A DNA stretch of 64,000 nucleotides from Pochonia chlamydosporia 170 (lineage: Eukaryota; Ascomycota; Sordariomycetes; Hypocreales; Clavicipitaceae): contig NC_035794.1 of the NCBI RefSeq assembly GCF_001653235.2, forward strand, positions 2,294,001-2,358,000, in the 5' to 3' direction. A program made the position numbers and the translations under genes. This document shows, piece after piece, positions 23,947 through 36,318 of the stretch. The notes under the pieces are model-generated. The model was not told where the DNA came from and ran no database searches. It saw only the letters and a list, made by a program, of their open reading frames with translations. Position 1 is the first letter of the stretch. Each line of letters begins with the position of its first letter.

Positions 23947-24490
23947 TTCGTTTAGCAAGCGCCGCTTCAAGTTGAGCGGACTGTTGGTTCTGGTCTCACA
24001 CACCTCAAGGAACAAGGTGAGACCAGTATGAAGTTTTCTGCTATACCTTTTAGGCTAATCAAGTTATTGGATTGGATTGGAACACGCCAAAAGCAACTCT
24101 TGTGCATGCCTCTGGCAAGAGCCATTGTAAATCCAGACACCTTCTCGACCCAGCGGCAACATGTTCTCCAATAGCCAAAGATCCAATAGCCAAAGACCTT
24201 GATCGGAGTTACTCCTCAATTGGAGGCAACGTCGTTGTTATTGATGCATTAATTTCCTTTATTGACTCATTTGTTGTGTTGCCTTCGGGTTCTGCCAGGA
24301 ACAGGTTGACAACTCCACTTGCTGGAGATCTGGACCCTGGCCCCAGCGCTGTTGCCTTGAGGGTTAGGGTTGCGAGGAAGTATAAGACATGCAGCTCAAC
24401 TGATGCAATAAATTCCTCACAGCTTGCGGCATTTTGTTTTCCTACATTGTACCCTTTCTCGAAAAACTGGCCGACTACTAAAACGTCAAA
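23947..24490. other. Intergenic, promoter of the metallopeptidase
   Basis: No gene was seen. It contains a perfect 15-bp tandem duplication at 24167-24196. Confidence 0.5.
24167..24196. repeat. 15-bp perfect tandem duplication
   Basis: The unit TCCAATAGCCAAAGA occurs twice head to tail (24167-24181 and 24182-24196). Each copy contains a CCAAT box, about 300 bp upstream of the metallopeptidase ATG. Confidence 0.95.
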
Positions 24491-26891
24491 ATGACTTCAA
24501 TGATCGTTCTTGACGATATTCACGACAATGAGGTTGTGCACCAGCGATGTCTCCTCCTCACGGGGCGATGCAAAAGCGCCGTAGGCGATGAATGCCATAT
24601 CAAAGTCGTCGCCAAAGACACCAGCGGACGAGTCACATTCCCCGAACAGCGTTGGCCCATGGCTCACGGCGTGTTCAAGGCATTGGCTATGTTGACACCA
24701 GGCGACAATGTTCTTCATATCACGTCAGGGCAGAATTCAGCCCACTCGGTCGAAGTGAGTAGCCATATACATTGATATCACGGCGTTCCGCCGTTCATCG
24801 ACCAGATTGCAGGTCAGCTAAGTCTCTCCAGATTTGTATCCAATATGTTCCACTGCTCCAAACGCCCCCTCTACATCTCGCCATCATGGTGGCCAAAGAC
24901 TCTCCCCTCATGGTTGACTGCCCGCCTCGCAAGTTTGGCGCGATATCCAGCGCCCACTCCAACTTGGATGCGGCCATTGCGAAGCTTCGCGTAACGGCTT
25001 ACATGTGGCAAGCCCTCACGGCAGAAGAGATGAGATCCAACGGGCTCGGGAGAAGGTCATTTCGTCTTGAGGATGAGTGGTCACCCGATACCACGAGCCG
25101 CGCCTTTACAAATGAGACTGCCATGAACTCTACAGCCAAAATCCACCTCATTCGTACCGAGAAGACTGTAGCCGAGCTCAGGGACGCCCAACTGGCCCAG
25201 CAGAACCCGAATGCCAGCCGAAGCAATGAGCTGCACGAAGTCTTTACCGAAGCTCTCCTTGAGCACGGGGCTCCGTTTACCCAAGACGCTAGGCCCGTCG
25301 TTGCCGGCATGATACTTGACTCGCATTACGACACCAAGAACAGGTTGATTGTGGCTCATGCCGCTCTAGGCGGTCACAATAGTGACGGTCTTTCACTGGG
25401 CATATTTGGCAGTCATTTGACATATTCGTGGCCCCGGTTCATGGAGGAGATCCCCGACTGCCTCTTAGACATGGCATCACCAGGCGATTGTGTAGGAAAC
25501 GACAATGGCGAGTGTGTATCCATGTGGGAAGCCTGTTCTGTTGGACAAGGAGCCTTCTTGCACGAAGTTGGTCATGCTTTCTCTGCACCACACACAACCG
25601 GCATCATGAGCAGAGGATACTCCCAGGATTGGCCAAAAGGCTTCCTCTCAAAGACGGCGTACTGCCAGTACAACACGACTGAGGGTATATCTCCGGTCAC
25701 TCCCGACACGCCCAACGACTGCCACTGGGATATCAGAGACTTGCTCCGGTTTCGCAATCTCATCCATTTCCGCCTCCCTTCTGATGTCGACCTGGGAGAT
25801 GCCTCGCCTCGCTATGAACTTCACGACGACGAAGACTTTCTTCGCGTTGTCGTCACTTCTGAAGCTGGAATGGCCCGAGTCATGCTCAATGGGACCCTTG
25901 AAGCCAGTCCGTCCGTGAAAGACCCAGCCACGTCCATCCAGTTTACCTTGGACGAATTGGAGACCCGGTTTGATCGCGACCAGCCCTTGGAACTCGAGGT
26001 TGTTGCCATGAATGGAAAACATCGGACCTGGGACATGTGGAAATTATTCTCCGACACAACGTACATTCGCATCCCTGGTACTGGAATCCGCCTCACGAAG
26101 AAGAGTGTCGCTGGTGACAACAGCCAAAGTGATGACTGGTCGTGGGTGGTCATGCTGAAGAAGAGAGGTCGAGATGGATCCATTGTTTCCGCATCCAAGG
26201 TCGACATCCGGGTCGGCTGCGGCCTCGACGGCGCCATTGTGTACTACAAAGACGGCACGAGTATCCCCTGTGGTCCTCGAGGCAAGCATGGTCAGGATCC
26301 TCACATGGGCGGCCATCAGGCGAAGAAGCTTGCGATTCCCAGAGGCGTGGACATTGCCAAAGTCGCGGTTTCGAAGCATGGCGGCTGGGATCTGAACGGT
26401 TTGAGGTTGGTGCTGTCAAACGGTAGAGCCATGGGCGCACTGAATAAGGGACAGGGAGGTTCTGTGGAAGTACTTGGTATGTTTGAATCTTCCTGATAAA
26501 CCAAAGCAGGCTTGGCGGTGGAAGTACGTTTGAGACACATGAGTTAACTTGATTACAGTCCCTGAGGATGGTCATAGAATCGTCGGATTCTACGGCACTA
26601 GTGGTCAATACGGGATGTGCAAAGAGTTTGGCATTGTGACAGCGCCGGTTGATATCAAGATTCCGGATTCGGCCTACGACTTGCCCGAGTTGCAGAATAA
26701 TCCCGAAGGGGGTTCGGGTCGAGCCTCCAAGCGCAGGAGACAAGACGTACGTTTACACCTTGACTCCAGCGGATTTTAGATACTGTGAGATTGCTAATGG
26801 GCACCAGTCCGATACGGAAGATGATGAAACCGAAACTTCAGAGGATGACGACGATGGTTACGACAACGACTCTGATGCTGATGACATTTAG
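24491..26891 (+). CDS. Zinc metallopeptidase with probable C-terminal jacalin-like domain
   Basis: Putative peptidase of the fungal family typified by yeast YIL108W (Pfam Metallopep), 726 aa. Exons: 24491-24754, 24832-26476, 26559-26746 and 26808-26891. The active-site helix is HEVGHAFSAPH at about residue 332. This gives HExxH plus a third His with metzincin-like spacing, with Ser where Gly is usual, and is followed by TTGIMSRGYS, a possible Met-turn. After roughly residue 535 the sequence changes to a beta-rich stretch (VGCGLDGAIVYYKDG, then VPEDGHRIVGFYGTSG) matching jacalin-like lectin folds seen on filamentous-fungal members. The tail has a basic KRRR cluster and then a strongly acidic run (DDETETSEDDDDGYDNDSD). 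No signal peptide was seen, so it is likely cytosolic or nuclear. The substrate is unknown. Confidence 0.88.
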
Positions 26892-29800
26892 GCACTCGAG
26901 AAACTTGACTGCAAGTGACCTGTGGTGAAAGCAAGAGGGCCCGGCTCTACCACGTGGTAGATATTTGATTTTCCCAGACTTTGGTAGCTCATATATAAAA
27001 CTCCTTTCACAAAATTTTCATTTGGTGTCGTCCATAGCCCCTAAATTCATACAAACACCCATATTCTACGGAAAATGGATCCCGCAAGAGGAAATCTATA
27101 GCATGTTGGTTGTATTTTCCGTACAGTAGGCGGAACAGTCTCCCTTGGCTTTGCTACCTAGGCATCAAAGCAGCTAAGCAGAGGAAGCTCCGGTTCAGAG
27201 GTACTGCACTTGTAGGCGATATCAAGTGATGTAACGTACTAAGCATGACCATGGCAAGGCTTTGCGGCATTGAAGTCCGTTAGAGCGCATCTCTGTGAGT
27301 AGACACACATTTACACATGTACTGACAGCAGCCTTCTCAGCTACAGATTTCAATATCAAAGACTCGTCAGATGCAGGAGGCGGCATTTGACCTGGTAGGT
27401 TGCTTGCATCGCATCACAGGTGGACTCATAGCAACACCCACCACAACACCCACCAACTCGGCCCTCTCATTCCCCATCTCATGAAGGCAGCTCTAAATCA
27501 TACTCCACGAACGTACAATGGATGGCGGTTGCAAACACCACCCTCCTCCGCGGACCGCCTGTCATACGAACCGATCTCCTCTCCGTCGCTTCCTTCGCCA
27601 CTACTACCAACACGGATAGCTCACAAGACTTGGCAGCCTCACCGAGCTATCGTCGAGCGGTAGTAAGACCAAGTCCAACCTAGTTCACCGTTGATAAATG
27701 GCACGCTCAAAGTCATCCACACGTGGCCAACCGAGCATCACTCCTCTTGTAGGCCCCCAAAACGCACACGCTACTCAACTCGCTACCAAATGCAGGACCC
27801 GACTGACTGGGAGAAACGCGACCACGACTCCCTTTGTCCTGTATGTTTTAATTTCGTGCATCTAGCTGCATTCACGGGTCTTCCAGGGGTCGCCAAGTGG
27901 AGCATGCTTCCAAAGTCTGGTTCGAAGCGACGTCGTAACCAACACCGTCTCGGCAAACAAAGGGTGTCGTGTCGGCCAACATGTACGACCCCTTTTTGAG
28001 ATGGTTGAAAATGCCGTAATCGAAGCCCAGTGAAGAATGCTGGCAATCTTTCTAAACGGCTTCTTGCGCCTGATGCAACATCCGCCAACGGTTCTGTTGA
28101 CTCAACGTATCCGCAACACCCCTGGCATTAAAGGTCCGTAACCGATCGACAAACGGAAAATTTTCCTTACTTTTTCCTTCTTGTCCGATCGTACCCCTCG
28201 ATTTGTGAACTGGGTCACCGCATCTCAAACACTTGGGTTGAAGAAAAAGTTCCTCGTAGGGTTTGCTGATCTTGGGCCGGAGTGGGTATTCTTCAACGAG
28301 AACGAGGTCCAATTTTTCTGGGCGAAATCCACTTGGAATCTTTCATCAACCTCATCAAGAAGAGTTTCGCATCCGAACAAAGTTGCAAGGGTAGCAGGGG
28401 TTGTTTCTAGTGTAACCTGTGGAGGGATTCTAATTCCAATCATCCCGCCTCGTCCAACGACAAGGCCGAGGAAGTGCAAGACGTACAGCAACCCTACAGC
28501 ATGTACGGAGTACGGAGTATGAGTGCCAGATTCTATTCGTCTTCTTTTCTCCGCTGTTGCACCACCGCAGACTTGTTGTATCGACCCCCGGCTATTCTGG
28601 TTAAAGCGTCACCTTTACCATTTGATCCGTGTAGTTGCTGACGCAATGCACAAGTGCGGCCAACAACGAGCCAAACTGACCAAACGGACATGGCCAGACC
28701 AGTTGACATGACCAGACAGACCAGCCCAGAGCCTGTGCTACCACCCCTCGCCTTGAGCTCTGGCCTAGTCGACGTGTCATTACAGCAGCTGTGCATCATC
28801 CGATGCTGGCACACAATATATCAGCGGCCGTGCTCACCCACCCGCATTGATGCGCGATCGGACATCCAGCGTTACCCAGACATATCGGACACATGACGCC
28901 CAGCCGCAAGAAAAATCGGGCAAAATATCACTTCGGCATGCTTCAGCCAGCCCCAAATGAAGTCCAATCGATTGAATTTACTCACAATTGCAGATCGCGG
29001 CAGTTGGTGCGAGCCTAATCCATGTCTCAGGCGTAGGCCCTTCTCGGAACCCAGATTCTCCCTTGCCTGCAGAGCTTGTCGCCACGTCCAAAATAGCTCG
29101 TCTGATGGTTTGCGGTGGGAAAAAAGAAAGCACAAAAGAGGTCCCGCTGGTCGATTTGGCAAAATAGCCGCCGCCGTGGCCCCATTGTTACATCAGCGGC
29201 ATAAATGCTGGGATCGACTGGTTGTAACCATTGGAGGAACCATTACTGGAGCAAGTTTCAAGGGAAGGAAGATTAAGTTGCCAGACTCCTTGTCGGTCTG
29301 CAGAAATATGGCACACATGTTTGGCCGACGGAACATCCTCCTCGTCTTGCCGCTCAATGGAGTAACCACCGACCTGTGTTCCATTCTGCTGCCACAACTG
29401 ACCGGGATCCTCCGGACGGGCCAGCCCAGAAATGGCGATAAGGTCAAGAGACGGGACCAAGGGGGGGGCCGCCTATAGGATTTCGCAGACCCCTGGTGTT
29501 GATGGAGTGGCTGGTGGCGTTACTGCTATGCCGTCCTGGGCCTCGATGGATTCCAAGGGTTCCCATGCCGGACTTACGAGGGTAGCCAGATACAGCTTGG
29601 ACCAAGTCACCAACTTTGCCGGCTTTGGTTCGCCCTGCACCGGACGATATCTAGTGGACAGGATTCAGTATGTTCTTTTACAAGTCTGGTGCTGTAGGTC
29701 AAGCAAGTGCCAATATTGTCTCTGCCTCTTCCGAGGTCTCTCCCCTTTTTTGGTCCATCCAGCTGAGACTCAACAGCGTAGCACAGTCTTGGAGTCAGTC

Positions 29801-30184
29801 TCAGCCATGTACCAGGAAAAGAAAAGGAAGAAGAGTCAAAAAAAAAAAAAAAAAAAAGAAGGCAGCACCACGCTCCCCAATAGCAATAGTCCTTGGGTCT
29901 CATCAGGTACTCAGCCATACCAGGCCCTAGCTCTTATCAAGCAACCGAATGACTGAACGGACCCCACAGACGATCAAGTAGTGAGAGCCGTCTGTCTGGT
30001 ACTATTTGTCCCTCTGTATGGAGTAAGATTCCTTAAAATCAAATTCGTCGTCATACCATTTTCGTGTCATTCACCTTTCCCCCCGGCGATGGAGATGTCT
30101 TGATACATGTCTGCCATTTGTATTTTGTAAATACCGCTGCTCAGCCGGCGCACCATTCTCGACGGGAAAACACTAATCACAATC
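26892..30184. other. Intergenic, 3.3 kb, no supported gene
   Basis: Frames up to 174 codons occur on both strands, but they are low-complexity or mutually overlapping and have no splice-joined continuation. The region has short tandem repeats near 27430 and 28504-28517, a G8 run at 29461 and an A20 run at 29838. Confidence 0.45.
29838..29857. repeat. A20 homopolymer
   Basis: Twenty consecutive adenines in the 3.3-kb intergenic region, about 330 bp before the rhodopsin-like gene. It could be a retro-copied poly(A) remnant or a nucleosome-excluding promoter tract. No recognisable gene body lies immediately upstream. Confidence 0.95.
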
Positions 30185-31605
30185 ATGGCACAAACACAGG
30201 TGGAAATCACAGACTCCAACAAGTCACCGCTGATCCAGATCTTATCATGGTTCTTCTTGGTCGTGGCGATTCTGGCGGCTCTTGCGCGATCCGGCACCAA
30301 GCTGCACATGGTCAAGACGTTGAAACTCGACGATTGGTTGGCAGTCGCAGCAACAGTGAGTTTATTATCTCTCGTCATCTGTGCCGTTTTATATACTTGT
30401 CATGGCAGTCGAGTAACCCGGACCCAACTTTGATCCAGGTCGTGGCCGTTGCACAGTTCATTTCGTCAGTCGCACAAGCGGGGAGCGGTCTGGGACAACA
30501 TAAAGATGCGCTCACAGAGCAACAAATATCATCCATTCTAAAGGTGTGCCCATATAACGTTCTTGAAGCATAAAACAGCAGGCGACTCATTCAAGTTGCA
30601 GGGCGAATATGCGACCGATCTGCTCTACATTGCAAGCCTCGGCCTCGCCAAGGTGTCGACCGCCGCCACCGTCGTCAACATTGCGGCGCGAAAGCATCGT
30701 AGTCTTATTTACGGCGTCGGCGCGCTCATTCTGGCTTGGGCGGTGACTGGATTCATTGTTATTTTATTTCAGTGCCAGCTACCGGCACCATGGGACTTTA
30801 TAAGCAAAAAGTGCATCGCTCGGGTACGTTCACCACTACGCCAGCTCGGATCTGACTTGGGCTGTGAACTGACATTTGGCGAAGCCTGCATTTTGGAAGT
30901 ATTTTTGCGTCATGAACATTATTACGGATCTCGCCCTGATTGGTATCATGGTTGAGAATATTCGCGGAATTCAAACGACCTGGAGCAAAAAGGTGTTGGT
31001 CATTGGCGTCTTTGGCAGTCGGATTTTGTAAGTTGTTGCCATCATTTTCCCTGATAATAATGCTAACACAATGCTACAGTGTCACGCCTGCCCTCATTTT
31101 CCAAATTGTCTACTCGGACAAGTCTCTCACCACGGCCGATCCAACCTTTGACATGTGGGAATGGTCCATCATCATGGCCGTTGTGCAGTGCCTCAGCATC
31201 CTCACCATCTGCATCCCCAACCTGAAGCCCTTCCTCGACAGCTTACAGTCTGGTCAAATCCGCATCGACGACCTCCGCCGACAAGGCAAGTCGAGCAGCA
31301 ATGGCTACGGCAGCTACCAGCGCAGCGGCAACAAGTCTGGCCAAAACAGCGGCTCCAACAAGGGTGGCGTACGGTCAAACACTGGTCTTGACACGACCAC
31401 CTCGCAAAAGAGCAAGCTATTCGAACTGGTGGAAATTCCAAAACACCGCAGGGGTCAGGCCGGATCCAATGGAGGAGTGCTATCATCCCAAGACGGCAAC
31501 ACGGCATGGGATGGGCAAAGTCACACCAGTCAGACTATTCTCATTCAACAAACCAAGACATGGCACGTGGACGTGGAGACAACAAAAAGCAACAGCTCAG
31601 AGTGA
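30185..31605 (+). CDS. Rhodopsin-like seven-helix membrane protein (SAT4/PTH11-related), copy 1
   Basis: Fungal integral membrane protein of the large rhodopsin-like family that includes Pth11-type receptors, 388 aa. Exons: 30185-30355, 30439-30543, 30602-30823, 30885-31027 and 31080-31605. About seven hydrophobic segments run from LIQILSWFFLVVAILAAL to IIMAVVQCLSILTICIPNLKPFL. Family landmarks are LDDWLAV after helix 1, LLYIASLGLAKVSTAATV, AFWKYFCVMNIITDLALIGI and the closing CIPNLKPFLDSL. The C-terminal tail of about 110 residues is cytoplasmic and rich in S, N, G and Q. There is no N-terminal CFEM domain. The ligand is unknown. The internal exons match those of the gene at 56955-58484 exactly in length. 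Confidence 0.88.
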
Positions 31606-33798
31606 AATTAATTTTCTAAAGAAGGACTGGGGCGGCAGTGGTATCAAATTTGGGTGGAAGTCTGTAAGGGACCTGTTGGTAAGAGTACACAGCCCAGGTC
31701 GTAATGCGATGAAAACGTTGCATATGCCCGGCGACGGGGGTGAATGCGGTCGTTTTTACCATGTACAGTATGATTACGGCAAAATATAATGTAGACTAGC
31801 TATTTCCAAATTTTGATGAGCACACGCGGCAGCCTCCCAAACACAACCTAGTTTGAACTCACTGATCATCAAACCACTAGCTTGTGGAAGAACTCATCTT
31901 GTATATTCCAGAACACCCCCGATAACAAACAAGCCTGCACATTAATACGGAAGCAGATTTCTTTACATGTATATCCTCAAAAAGAGTGGCATTTGCCCCC
32001 TGACGCTGCAACCTTGGGTCCCAATATTGGTCGTGGTTTGGTTCCTGGTCTTCTCCGCACTACAACCGGCGCGCGGCGCAACAAACCGAAAAAAGATGTA
32101 CATGCCACAATAATAACCTATCGTGGGTGAGATTTTGCAGGGATCGTCACTTTCAACCGTCGGCCGGATTCACCGGGGCCTATTCACTCCGCCGTCTGGC
32201 GAGTCTACTGGACTGGACGAGGCTAGTGTGCGTCTTGGTGTGCATGGAGCTAGCATGAATTGCGATGAACACATGCACACGGCAAGGATAGACATGTTTG
32301 ATACGACGTTGGCGAGAAAGGGACCGAAAAGAAATAGACGAGTGAACCAAATATGCCACGAGGTGACAGACACGCTTCTTCATGTCTTGCCCACCGTTTC
32401 GGCTATCCTGTGCTGCGCTCTCCACTGTTGATGTGTTGTGTCGATCGATTGGGACACGGACAAAAATATTAAAGTGGTCTTTTTTCCAAAATGTGACGAG
32501 CTTTGAAATCGTCAAGGGATACGGTAGAGTAGCATCCTCATGCGTGATTTTGTTGGTCGGATGTATCATCTAGGTGGTATCAGAACCAACAACCATCCAA
32601 GCTTGGCTTGGCCTCCTGTCATCATCAGTTGTTGAAAAGCAGACGAAAAAAAAAATATAATGCACCAAACACCACCATGCAAGGGTCATGGTACATGTAC
32701 ATGGAACATGGATCTTGTTCGCTGGCCCTCTCGAGGAAAAGCAAAAAAGAAATGGAGCCCATCTGAGTTGTGGCCCCCATCCCAAGGACGCCACGAATCT
32801 TCTTTCGGCCAGCCAGTCGAACTGCTCACTTTTGACGACCATTTGGACAGTCAGCCACCACTCTTGTTTGGGGCCCCCTGACCCAAGCCCAAGCGTGCCT
32901 TGAACCCGCGCGACAGCCGTGGTTCCGGGTCCAGGGGACGAATGAATGGACCCAAAGATGCAAAAGAATGAGATGGAGTCAAGATGGGCGTGTCCAAGGC
33001 GTCGTCCCAAGCCCCAGCCCTTTGCAAACGCCACCCCATGTCTAGCGTGTCGGGGCTAAATGTCTTGGCTGCAGCTTTTTGGAGCTTTTTCGCTGTTCAA
33101 GGTTTCTCGTGGTGAGGAGGGGAGAGAGACGTCGAGCGTTTTCTTGTCTTGTCTTGTCCTAGACAGCCATGGATGGCCTGGACCCTCGTCGTTGCCAATG
33201 GGAGAAGTTGTTGGCCGCTAGACCGGACGTCGTAAACACCGAGTTGGCCGCTTTCTGAGGACCACAAATGACAGGAACTGGAACAGGACACCGAAATTAG
33301 CAACGAGTCTCAGTCGGGGAACGGGGCGGATTTTGGCACGCTCTGAGATACGGAGACGCACCAGACAAGTCATTAACAGGTGAAAAGATTGATGGATATC
33401 TTTTGATTATGGTAGCGAGCAGCTTTGGGTGAAGGAGTGACATGAAGGCGCTCCACCCGAAGCCATGCGACCCAAAGGAGATGGACGACATGGACATGGT
33501 CACGGCCATGGACGTGGACGTAACACATCGCATCTAATGCAGTTAGAATATCTAGTCCAGTCTAATCCTGTACTATTGACACCCGTTTCTTTTCTGTCGA
33601 CCCTCGACTCCAACGTTTCTTTGTACAATACACCATCCTATAGTCTTCTTTTTTTTCTTTTCCTTTCACGTACTCTACTTTTGGGGATCCCTCGTCTTGC
33701 TTTCCTCCTCCCCTTCGTCTTCTTTTCAACCCATCTCCTTCCCCAATCATCACATGTGTTGCCTTCTCTTCACAAGACCAACACAGTCGTAACCAACG
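31606..33798. promoter_or_regulatory. Long 5' region of the permease with pyrimidine-rich tract
   Basis: No gene was seen in 2.2 kb. The last 150 bp before the permease ATG (about 33640-33760) are strongly CT-rich on the coding strand, a feature often found just upstream of well-expressed filamentous-fungal genes. Short repeats TTGTC (33143-33159) and ATGGACATGG-like units (33480-33522) occur upstream. Promoter function is inferred from position and composition. Confidence 0.45.
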
Positions 33799-35513
33799 AT
33801 GGGCGCCGAACCAGCTCACGAACTCGGCAACATGGCCTCGGCCAAGGCCATGGCCTCCTCCCCAGTTGCAGATGAAGTTTCAGACAGCGACTACGCCGAC
33901 AATCAGCAATTGGCGCGCCTGGGCAAGAAACCCGTCCTCAAGGTAATTGCCATCCTGTGATGTCCACGACATTCCATGCGAATTCCCCATGACCAAAAAG
34001 CTAACATGTCCCAAAACAACAGCGCAACTTTGGCTTCATGTCCATTCTGGGCTTCAGCTGCACCATCCTCATCACATGGGAGGCAACGCTCGTCCTGTCA
34101 ACGCCCGGACTCGCCAACGGCGGCTCAGCGGGTGTCATCTACGGCTACATCATCGTCTGGCTCGGCAACATCTCCGTCTTCACCACGCTCTCCGAACTTG
34201 TGTCCATGGCACCCACCTCCGGCGGCCAGTACCACTGGGCGGCCATGCTGGCGCCGCGCTCGTGCGCCAAGTTCATCAGCTACATTACCGGATGGCTCAC
34301 CGTCGGCGGTTGGCAGGGCTCCGTAGCCTCGAGCGGCTTCTTGACGGGAAACATGCTCAAGGGCATGATCACCATGACGGCAACTTACTACGAGTACGAG
34401 CCCAAGGCGTGGCACGGCACCCTCCTCTACTGGGCGGTCATTTTCTTCGCCGTCTTTATCAACACGATTGTTTCGTCGGCGCTGCCCAAGTTTGAGGGCC
34501 TGATTCTGATTCTCCATGTTTTGGGATTCTTCGCCATCTTGATTCCTCTCATCGTCCTGTCTCCCCACGGGGATGCGTCCACCATTTTTACCAGTTTCCA
34601 GAACACGGGCAACTGGCCGACGCAGGGGCTGTCCTTCATGGTCGGCATGATTGGCAATGTCTTTGCCTTTGTTGGTACGGATGCCGCGTTCCACATGGCC
34701 GAGGAGACGCACAACCCGTCCATCGTGGTCCCCAAGTCCATCCTCATCAGCATGCTCATCAACGGAACGACGGGTTTCGCCATGACGCTCGCTGTGCTGT
34801 TCTGCATGGGTGAGGATCTCGATTCGCTTTTAGGGTCTGTAACTGGCTTCCCGCACATGCAGATCTTCCTCAACTCGACCAAGAGCATCTCCGGCGCAAC
34901 CACCATGGCGGCCATCATCACCGCCCTCGGTATCTGCGCAACTGTCGGCATGCTGGCGTCCACATCGCGAGTATTCTGGTCATTCGCCCGTGACCGCGGT
35001 CTTCCCTTCTGGCGCACCATGTCCAAAGTCGACGCCCGCACCACGGTGCCTCTCTACGCCATTGCCGTCACGACCGTCATTTCCTGCCTCCTCGCCCTCA
35101 TCCAGCTCGGCTCCGTCACCGCCTTCAACAGCATCGTCTCCATCTCCGTCTCTGGCCTGTACTCGTCCTACCTCATTGTCGCTGTTCTCCTCCTCTACCG
35201 CCGCTGCACCTCTGGTTTCAAGATGCCCGACCCTTCAGAGCTGCCTGCTCTCGCCAACACCTCTGGCACCGAGCTTGTTTGGGGACCTTGGCACGTACCC
35301 GGCGCTCTGGGTATCGCCAACAACGTCTTTACTTGCATATACCTGGTTGTGATTTGGTTCTTTAGCTTTTGGCCTCCTGCTCTGCCCGTCACTCCCGACA
35401 ACATGAACTACGCGCCCCTCATGACAGGTGCCATGGTCTTGTTCAGTATTGTCTACTACTTTGCGTATGCCAACAAGGAGTACGAGGGACCCATCGTCGA
35501 GGTTGAGATTTAA
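33799..35513 (+). CDS. GABA/choline-type amino-acid permease (ACT family)
   Basis: Plasma-membrane transporter of the amino acid/choline transporter group (Uga4, Hnm1 relatives), 544 aa. Exons: 33799-33942 and 34023-35513. A hydrophilic N-terminus of about 50 residues leads to NFGFMSILGFSCTILITWEA, the characteristic first helix. SELVSMAPTSGGQYHWAAML, the family signature, follows, then FVGTDAAFHMAEETHNPSIVVPKSI and STSRVFWSFARDRGLPFW. About twelve membrane segments can be counted. Such carriers import GABA, choline, polyamines or related amines; the exact substrate is open. It converges with the double-zinc-cluster regulator 0.8 kb downstream. Yeast Uga4 is controlled by Zn2Cys6 proteins, so a link is conceivable but unproven. 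Confidence 0.93.
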
Positions 35514-36318
35514 CATCTCTTTGGAAGATGCGTGTATAATTAGAGACGATCTTGGAAAAGGTGCTTGGGTGGTAGCGGTGATGCCGCATTGACAAAACTA
35601 TATATGAAATATTAGCATGATGCAATATGACTTGGTCATTTACCCCAATGTGGGCCATCTGTGATGTGATGCCTTTCCGCTTTGCTTGCCGTATCCAAAA
35701 CGCCACACCCGCCGCCATGGCCCACCATCTGCCAACGACCAACATGCGTCGATGCCTGTTGGAACCATGCTGCTTGGTTGCTTGGCATATGTTGTGTACC
35801 GCCGAGGCTGCCATGTTGCACATTTTGTAATAATTATAGTCTATAAACCAGTAACGCTCCGCCTACCGAGTCATCTACCCGTAGCCAACATGAATGCAAC
35901 CTCTATGCACAATTTCCGTAAATACATGGCAATATATGCAGTATCCAAAAGCTTTCCCCTAACGATATCTCTTGTATCCGGCTTCTCGTGGGACTCCAAT
36001 TCGTTCTGTCACTGTGTTCCGAATGGTGCTCGTCAATAAGTCGGAAATGCGTTCCTGCAGGCCCTGGCTTTAAAAGTGTGCACTGAGCTGACTGTAAAGC
36101 GTCGTCCACCTACATAGCTGAGGCTCTTCTTCGGGTGGTTGTGTGGTCTTGGTGAGGCAACGTGTATGGCAGCACCGAACCATTGGTAGGTCTATCAAAA
36201 GTAAGCAGGGGTACTTGGCTGATGGCTCCTAAACATACCTCGTCCAATGCATGCGATGCTCAAGTTCGTTCACGACTTGCCCATCGTTGATATCCTCAGT
36301 CATGTCCTTAGATACGTC
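35514..36318. other. Convergent intergenic region
   Basis: Shared 3' flank of the permease (+) and the zinc-cluster regulator (-). There is no credible gene; small frames overlap on both strands. Confidence 0.5.

Noticed and set aside
28957..29478. 173-codon frame
   Set aside because: Its basic, mixed composition has no family features, and frames of similar size occur on the opposite strand.
29838..29857. Poly(A) tail of a retrotransposon insertion
   Set aside because: No reverse-transcriptase or other element body and no target-site duplication was seen next to the A20 run.
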